Assembly: GCA_948474755.1 (NCBI GenBank)
Contig: CAOLHI010001815.1
Location: 186,001-250,000 of the forward strand
DNA length: 64,000 nucleotides
Direction of reading: 5' to 3'
From: Ctenosaura bakeri
Lineage: Eukaryota > Chordata > Lepidosauria > Squamata > Iguanidae
Part shown: one piece after another, positions 58,389-64,000 of the stretch
Layout of the letters: each line of letters begins with the position of its first letter
How positions within the stretch are numbered: position 1 is the first letter of the stretch
The notes under the pieces: generated by a model
Databases searched by the model: none
What the model was told of the DNA's origin: nothing
Seen by the model: the letters and a program-made list of their open reading frames with translations, nothing else
Made by a program: the position numbers and the translations under genes

Positions 58389-58765
58389 CAGAGGTGTATC
58401 TAGGGTGGGGCAACTGGGGCTTGTGCCCTGGGTACCAGTGCTGGGGGGCGCCCTCCTGCCTGCTGTCACCCCCACACACATCCGTAACCCCCCCACCCAT
58501 CCCCTCCCTGCACCTGCTGCTGCCACCCCACACCTGCCTGTCCCCCTCATGCCTGCCATTGCCCCCCGCACCCACTGCCACCACCCCACACCTGCCCATT
58601 GCCCCCTGCACCTGCCCATCACCCCTCATGCCTGCCGCCGCTGTCTCGCTCGCCCCGCTCCCCCCCCGTGCCTGCTGCCTACCCCTACTGGGGGTGGCAC
58701 AGCAGCACCTAGGGGCACAACTTCCACACTTGCCCTAGGCGCTGCTGAGCCTAGATATGCCACTG
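58389..58765. mobile_element. hAT-like MITE with 'ctag' ends
   Basis: Ends 'cagaggtgtatctaggg' and 'cctagatatgccactg' are imperfect inverses. Flanked by cccagctc (58381-58388) and cccaggtc (58766-58773), an 8-bp duplication with one change. The interior has C-rich degenerate repeats ('cacctgcc' and 'catgcctgcc'), which cause the Pro/His-rich open frames at 58358-58803. Confidence 0.75.
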
Positions 58766-58774
58766 CCCAGGTCA

Positions 58775-59860
58775 CAAGGACTCCAGAAATGATGAACAAA
58801 TAAAATCCAATTAAAACAATATAAAGATAAAAACATTTTTAAAACACATAAAAATACTCTTCAAAAACTCCTAGCAGTCTAAAAACAAGCCTAGAATTCA
58901 GTTGTGAAACAGTTAAAATGGCAACTTTGAACTCTGAATGCCATGTGGAGCAGCACTGTTTTGGGTTCAAGGAGACTGGGCCAGCCTAACTTCCTTGTTA
59001 CAGAATTTTCCCACTGACCAGCAACACTTCTGTCTTGTCTGGATTAAGCTTCACCCAAGCCACTCACATCCAATCCTTTACTAGTTATTTTCAAAAAATT
59101 GTTTTTGAGAGATTTTGATAACAATTTCATGCCATTCTATTATTAATCCAATTTTTTTCTTTCTCAAAGGAGTAATTGATAGTAATGGGAAAATAATGAG
59201 CACATAACAAGCAATGTAACAAGTTCCTTTTTCAACACTGTAACTATGGTAACAGGTTAAGTCTAAAATACTATAATGAGGAAAAGGAATGAGTTATTTT
59301 TAGAGAGTTATTTTCCAGGCCCTGCCATCCACATCCCATCTCTCCTGGCTGGCAGAAAGGATTGTTGTGTTAGAGGAGCTGTTGGGAGGAAAACTTGGAC
59401 AACCTAGTGTCTCCCAACCTGAACATCCCTGCGACTCTCACAAATTCAGTTCCTGTCCTCCACTTTATACTAATGAGAGACAGACTACATTTTTAGAGAG
59501 AGAGAGACTTGCAGCCATGACATTCAGCCTGAGTCACACAGATAACAAAGGCAAGAGTGCGACAGGAAGTCATACTATGGCCTGCTCAAATAGCGCACAT
59601 TTCTCTCTCATATGTTTCACTCTCATAACAAAGGCACCAGGATGCTAAATTAAGGGTTGGTGCCGGAAATTGCCTAATATTAAGTGACTGCATGAGGTGG
59701 TGGCATCTATTAGTACCTGGCTGCTAGAATCTATTTGGAATCAACCTGCAATTTTTCTCTGATGACGACAGACTACTGGAACAAACCAAGCAAATCCAGG
59801 CTTTACTTATACTACATCTGAGTCATGTATTTTTTCAAACTTGAAACATCTGGAGTGCTT
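58775..59860. other. intergenic stretch, nothing recognised
   Basis: AT-rich; no exon, RNA or clear repeat. Confidence 0.5.
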
Positions 59861-59866
59861 CTGACC

Positions 59867-60614
59867 CAGTGGCCTAGCTAGAGTTTTTGCCACCTGGAGG
59901 CGGTCCCTGAGTTTGCTGCCTGGCGGTCATCCCTGAGTTTGTCGCCTGGGGGCAAACCCTGAGTTTGCCACCCAGGGGTGGTCCCTGAGTTTGCCGCCCA
60001 GGGGTTGTTCTCGGGGGTTGTCTCAGGAGAGGGAGGACCTATCCAAAATACCAAATAAAAACTGCTCGATTGGCATTGAGTGATTGGGCTCTGGGTGCTC
60101 GCACTCAGAGGGGGCACTCTGCATGTGCTCAGAGACATGCAGCATTCCTGTGGCAGCGAGTGTCCTGTGTGTGTGTCTCTCTCTCCCCCTTCCTCTTCAG
60201 CCAGGCTGGGTTCATCCTCAGTCTCGGAGGTGGGAGGAAAAGTGGGCACCTCTCCCCACCTCCTTGGGGCTGCTCCTCTCCTCTCCTCTCCTCTCCTCTC
60301 CTCTCCTCTCCTCTCCTCCTACTCTCCCTGCCTCCTTCTCTGCCCAACCTGGAGGTCTGCTGGTGTCAGCTCTGCTGCTTTGGCTGGAAACAGGTTTGAC
60401 TCCAGATTGGGAGGGAGAGAGGGAGGAGAGGGAAGGAGAGGAGGGGAAAGGACAGCCCCCTTTCCTGGGGTGGCATACCCCTCCAGTAGACCTCTCCAGG
60501 AGGCTCCAGTGCCCATCTAGTTGCTGGATCCAGTGTGTGGAGGGTGACCCAGTACCACCCCCAAAAACATTCTGCCCCAGGAACCCCACCCCCACCCCCC
60601 TCAGTATGCCACTG
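59867..60614. mobile_element. hAT-like element with internal minisatellite (748 bp)
   Basis: Perfect 8-bp target duplication ttctgacc (59859-59866 and 60615-60622). Ends 'cagtggcctagctagag' and 'cctcagtatgccactg'. Inside, 'tccctgagtttg' recurs four times at 59906-60000, and (CTCTC) units fill 60274-60316. The latter give Leu/Ser/Pro-rich open frames on both strands. No transposase. Confidence 0.8.
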
Positions 60615-60619
60615 TTCTG

Positions 60620-61480
60620 ACCCTTGCTATCTAGATTAGCCGTCCTAAACCAGTTGCCTTCCAAATCTGTTAAGACTACTGTGTGCTGTGTTAGCAGCAC
60701 ACAGCTAACTATGAACATCAAGAGGGCACCAGATTAACAAATGGTTGGTCTAGGTTAGTGCTCTACCACCTGTTGGTTTTCAGAGGTTGTTGAACAATGA
60801 CCCCCTATTATCCTTTGGTTGTGGCTTCTGGGAATTGGAATTCCAAAACATCTGGAGACCAAATAAATTTGGGGAAATGTTGGTCTTGTGGGCTGATTCC
60901 ATCATACCCCGGTTCTTGTCTGGTGGAAAATATAGCAGGAAGAGTGTTCGTGTTCCTCCTCCTCTGGGATAGATGGTGGGAAAAAGACCAACTGCTAACC
61001 ACCTAAATACCTGCCAGACCAAGACTTTTTCTGCCTGAGGCAAAGGTCAAGATTGTTACATACCAACTACCTCCAGTCCATGTCCACATACAGAAAGACT
61101 AGACTGCCTGTTGATTATTACTTCATCACTTTATATGCGGGAGGCATATCTACCACAGCTAAGGTCAACAGATTTCTTTAGGGGTGCAGAACAGTCATGA
61201 AAATGGAAGAAATGACAACCCAAACGACTTTTTAGAACAAAGCCAGGAAGGGCAAATGGAAGGGGGCAAGTGGTTAATATTCCCCTCCTTTCTGGTCCTT
61301 CCCCACTCCCAAACCTATTATTGCTGTTTCCCTGCTGAGGCATTTTAAAGGCATCTTTAGGAGGGCAAAGACCTACTTGAAATCCCATTGGGAACAGAAG
61401 CTGCTCAAGTACAGAAGAATTTAGAGAGGAAGATTTGACTGTTCCTTTTGCTCTTCCCAACAGTGGTAATTTTACACTAT
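60620..61480. other. intergenic stretch
   Basis: A MITE-type remnant at about 60765-60865 ('gggaattggaattccaaaac'); otherwise nothing recognised. Confidence 0.5.
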
Positions 61481-61489
61481 GGAATTATT

Positions 61490-61820
61490 ACTCTTATGCA
61501 GGGAGGTGCCTAAGGCATATTATTAGCCTACGGAACTCTCTGCCAAGGGAGATTTCTCTTCTGCTCCATTTTCACTGCCAGGAAAAGAACATCCTATTTA
61601 AACAGCCCCCCCAGCCTTTAATTGGTTGGGGTAGTGCAGCCAGCATGTAAGTTCTTAATGTGTTTTGAACTGTTCTGAATCAATGTTTTTAAGTGGATTG
61701 TTATTTCATCCTTTTTTTTTAAAAAAAATTAATTTAATTTTTGTTTTAACATCCAATGTAAGCCACTTTGGGGCCTGTATATGAGAAAAATGGCATATAA
61801 ATGACATAAACGAAGAAAAA
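61490..61820 (+). mobile_element. LINE 3' tail (L2/Tx1-like)
   Basis: 'ctacggaactctctgccaag' and 'gagatttct' (LRNSLPREI region), then 'aatgtaagccactttggggc' and 'tggcatataaatgacat', the usual tail of this family. Confidence 0.6.
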
Positions 61821-61829
61821 TAAAATACT

Positions 61830-62740
61830 ACTTCACATTTCAAAATGTGGTAATCCAGTACCGCTGTATTTGGGAGTGTGGCGGAGGGGTGTTCCTATTT
61901 ATTCTGTTTGGCTTCAAGTCTGGGTCCTACCTTGATGGTTCCAATGCTGACAGACGTCCACACCAGAAATGCCGTTTCCTCTTCTGAAATGGCTACTGGC
62001 CTACACATGCAAACATGCCATGTTTCACCTGCAGCTTGAAAGCACTTCAGATACAAAAGGAGCAAGACTACTTTATTTTTTTAAGGGTAACATCACTAGG
62101 TATTTTCAGTATTATTCCCAGAGTGCTAAACCCAGAAGTATTGGGTTTATGGATTATGAAAGATTTTGTCATTGTTTGAACATATGACACACCCATGTTG
62201 TGACAGAGGCTGCTCTCAATGGAGGTGATAAACCGCCACGCCCATGGACTGGAGGGCTCTTTTCACCAGGGAGGGCCTCACGGGAGAGAAAGAAAGAGCT
62301 GTATTCCTGGGAATGGCAGCCGCTGGGATGAAGGGTTGCCATAGCAATCGGAGACTGAAAAGCCTCTCCAGGCTGATGACACCTGGACCAATTTAGCCAA
62401 GCTGAGGTGGAAGTGTTTTTTATTGTAAGAACGGCACTTTGCAACCAATTATCACAAAAGGGCTGGAGGGCTCTTAAAAAGTAACAGGGAGGCTGATGTG
62501 GTGAAAAGAAGGCTCTTTCCCCAGCCTGGCCCTATGCGAAAAACACTGCGGGAGCTGCCCTACCTGTGTCTGCTCAGACACAGGTTCCAAGTGGAACTTG
62601 TTCCCCAGGTATGTGGATTAAAAGTGCTTCTGGTTCTTTCCAAGTGTTTCTGCTTGGCCACCTCCTCTTCTATGTACTCCCTCCTCTTCTATGTACTTTG
62701 CGATAAAACCTTTTTGGTGTAAGTTTATCAAATATCCAAC
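61830..62740. other. intergenic stretch, nothing recognised
   Basis: No exon or repeat identified. The segment 62170-62560 is less AT-rich than its surroundings and could be conserved noncoding DNA, which cannot be judged from one sequence. Confidence 0.4.
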
Positions 62741-62741
62741 T

Positions 62742-62825
62742 TGCTGCTGCTGCTGCTGCTCCTCCTTTTCTTTTCCTCTTCCTCTTCCTCCTCCTCTTCC
62801 TCCTCCTCCTCTTCTTCTTCTTCTG
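62742..62825. repeat. compound (TGC)n / (CCT,CTT)n microsatellite
   Basis: Six tgc units followed by about 65 bp of pyrimidine triplets. On the minus strand it gives the Lys/Arg-rich run of a spurious frame. Confidence 0.9.
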
Positions 62826-62974
62826 CCTGGTCGTTATATCATGCCCCTGACGGAAGAGTCTGTTTTCCGTGGTGTCCTTGTTACTCCTCTTTCTTTTGCC
62901 GATTGATCTAAACAGAATTGTAAACGCTAAGGAGCAGGGGTTGTCTCTAGGCTTGATAATCAATGAGAAACTTA

Positions 62975-63140
62975 CCTGTTGGACAGCAGGGTCAGCCCTG
63001 TTTAGTAGTGGGGTGGGAGACTGCCAACAAATACCAGGTGCTGTAGCCTATATTTCAGAGGAAGGAACTGAGTATTCTTTACCTAAGAAAAGTCTGTGAA
63101 ATTCATAGGGTTGCCATAAGTTAAGAGGTAACCTGAAGGT
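62975..63140 (+). mobile_element. 5S rRNA-derived SINE (SINE3 type)
   Basis: 'gcagggtcagccctgttta', 'ggggtgggagactgcc' and 'aataccaggtgctgtagcc' follow the 3' half of 5S rRNA closely (GCAGGGTCGGGCCTGGTTAG, GGATGGGAGACCGCC, AATACCGGGTGCTGTAGGC). The body 'tctgtgaaattcatagggtt' and tail 'gaggtaacctgaaggtacac' match the copy at 14.4 kb. A (CA)n run follows. Confidence 0.85.
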
Positions 63141-63188
63141 ACACACACACACACACATAAAGTGTATACACACACACACACACACACA
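63139..63188. repeat. (CA)n microsatellite
   Basis: Two ca runs separated by taaagtgtat, grown from the SINE tail. Confidence 0.95.
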
Positions 63189-63189
63189 T

Positions 63190-64000
63190 ACATACTGTCA
63201 AGGTGATCCATGAGACAACATTAGCAGCCAGATAAAAGGAGGAGGGAAGGAAAGGGAACGTGCTAATAAGTGAACGATAGGAAAGGATGTGAGAAAGTGT
63301 GTTTCCTTAGTTCATAGGAGAACATGATGAAGGCTTCAGTTCCTGCTGGCCCCACGTGGGCCATACTGGTGCTATTTCCAGAAATGGAAGGGATATTCCA
63401 GCACTTCTAGTCATTGTCTGGGGCTTTTTTTTTTCTTTCTATTTCTGGGAGTGGGGGCACAGTTTGGAAGCAAAATCACTCCCCAGAAGCATTTTCAGGC
63501 CAAAAGCTTCTTTTCCCCTTTGCAATATTTGGGCTTGAGGGTGTCTGTGTGACTCCTGAGGCTAGCATAATTCTTTCCTGGTCTTACCAAATCTTCCTGT
63601 CAGGTCTGGTCTTTCCTTCATCTCCTTTTGGCCCAGCCTTCCATTCTTCATTGCTTTGGGCTCACAACTCAGGGACCAATTTGCGTGCCCAGTTCTCTTG
63701 CCAGCTCTCTGTGGTTTTGAATGAGGTATTTTGGAATCTTATTAATTCATTGATCAATTGAGTTGTTCTTTGCTTTGGTTTTATTTTGAGAACCACTACA
63801 AAGTTTGTTTTCAGGGGAAATAAAGAAATGTGGTATATATTTTCTAAAGGAATAAAAATATAATCAAATATGACACAAATGTTGCCATATGCTTGAAAAT
63901 CAGAGTCAAACTAAATGATGCATTAAATGCGTGGCTTTCTTTGATGTGCTTAGTTTCTACCCCCTCCTCCCTATTCTTAAATAACAGCCACAAGAAAATA
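63190..64000. other. right end of window, nothing recognised
   Basis: No exon or clear repeat. The plus frames at 63356-63761 have no known domain. Confidence 0.5.

Noticed and set aside
60084..60721. open frames of 146-178 codons on both strands
   Set aside because: Produced by CTCTC and GA repeats inside the hAT-like element at 59867-60614.
42320..64000. Search for the last PRKCA exon, expected upstream of CACNG5 by synteny
   Set aside because: No minus-strand sequence resembling the PKC-alpha C-terminus was seen in any frame; it probably lies beyond the right edge.

Overview
The window looks like vertebrate genomic DNA from a squamate reptile, most likely an iguanian-type lizard. This is inferred from the repeats rather than from a species marker: tRNA-derived SINEs of the type common in Anolis and its relatives, 5S rRNA-derived SINEs, CR1 and BovB/RTE LINE fragments, several hAT-like MITEs, and one SPIN-type hAT element. 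Spliced exons, a CpG island and very long introns exclude a prokaryote. Almost every open frame longer than 60 codons is chance or transposon debris.

One protein-coding gene can be supported: the 5' part of CACNG5 (TARP gamma-5, a claudin-fold auxiliary subunit of AMPA-type glutamate receptors) on the minus strand. The first coding exon is at 7051-6856 with 43 nt of 5'UTR up to an acceptor at 7094. The second coding exon is at 4526-4440. Both junctions keep phase 1, and together they give the first 94 residues. The remaining exons (transmembrane segments 2-4 and the C-terminal tail) lie beyond the left edge. About 34 kb upstream, at 40.7-42.3 kb, a CpG island contains a TATA-like box, GC boxes and two good minus-strand donor sites. 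It is the best candidate for the CACNG5 promoter and untranslated first exon.

Layout: 1-7 kb, CACNG5 coding exons and introns. 7.1-41.5 kb, the presumed first intron, full of repeats. 40.7-42.3 kb, CpG island. 42.3-64 kb, upstream or intergenic sequence with no recognisable exon. By synteny with other vertebrates PRKCA would be expected further upstream, but no PRKCA exon was seen.

The most informative non-genic structures are: a three-level nest of a SPIN hAT element (perfect 8-bp target duplication) inside a tRNA-SINE inside an older MITE (39.6-40.5 kb); a BovB LINE inserted in a SINE (42.7-43.5 kb) and a SINE inserted in a BovB LINE (50.2-51.5 kb); an 837-bp solo LTR (45.3-46.2 kb) without a visible target duplication; a Penelope-like long inverted repeat whose arms carry a hammerhead-ribozyme-like core (26.2-26.6 kb); and a pre-miRNA-like hairpin at 36.46-36.56 kb whose arm differences are all G.U wobbles on the CACNG5 sense strand. 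A dispersed repeat of unknown family is present twice (32.0 and 54.9 kb).
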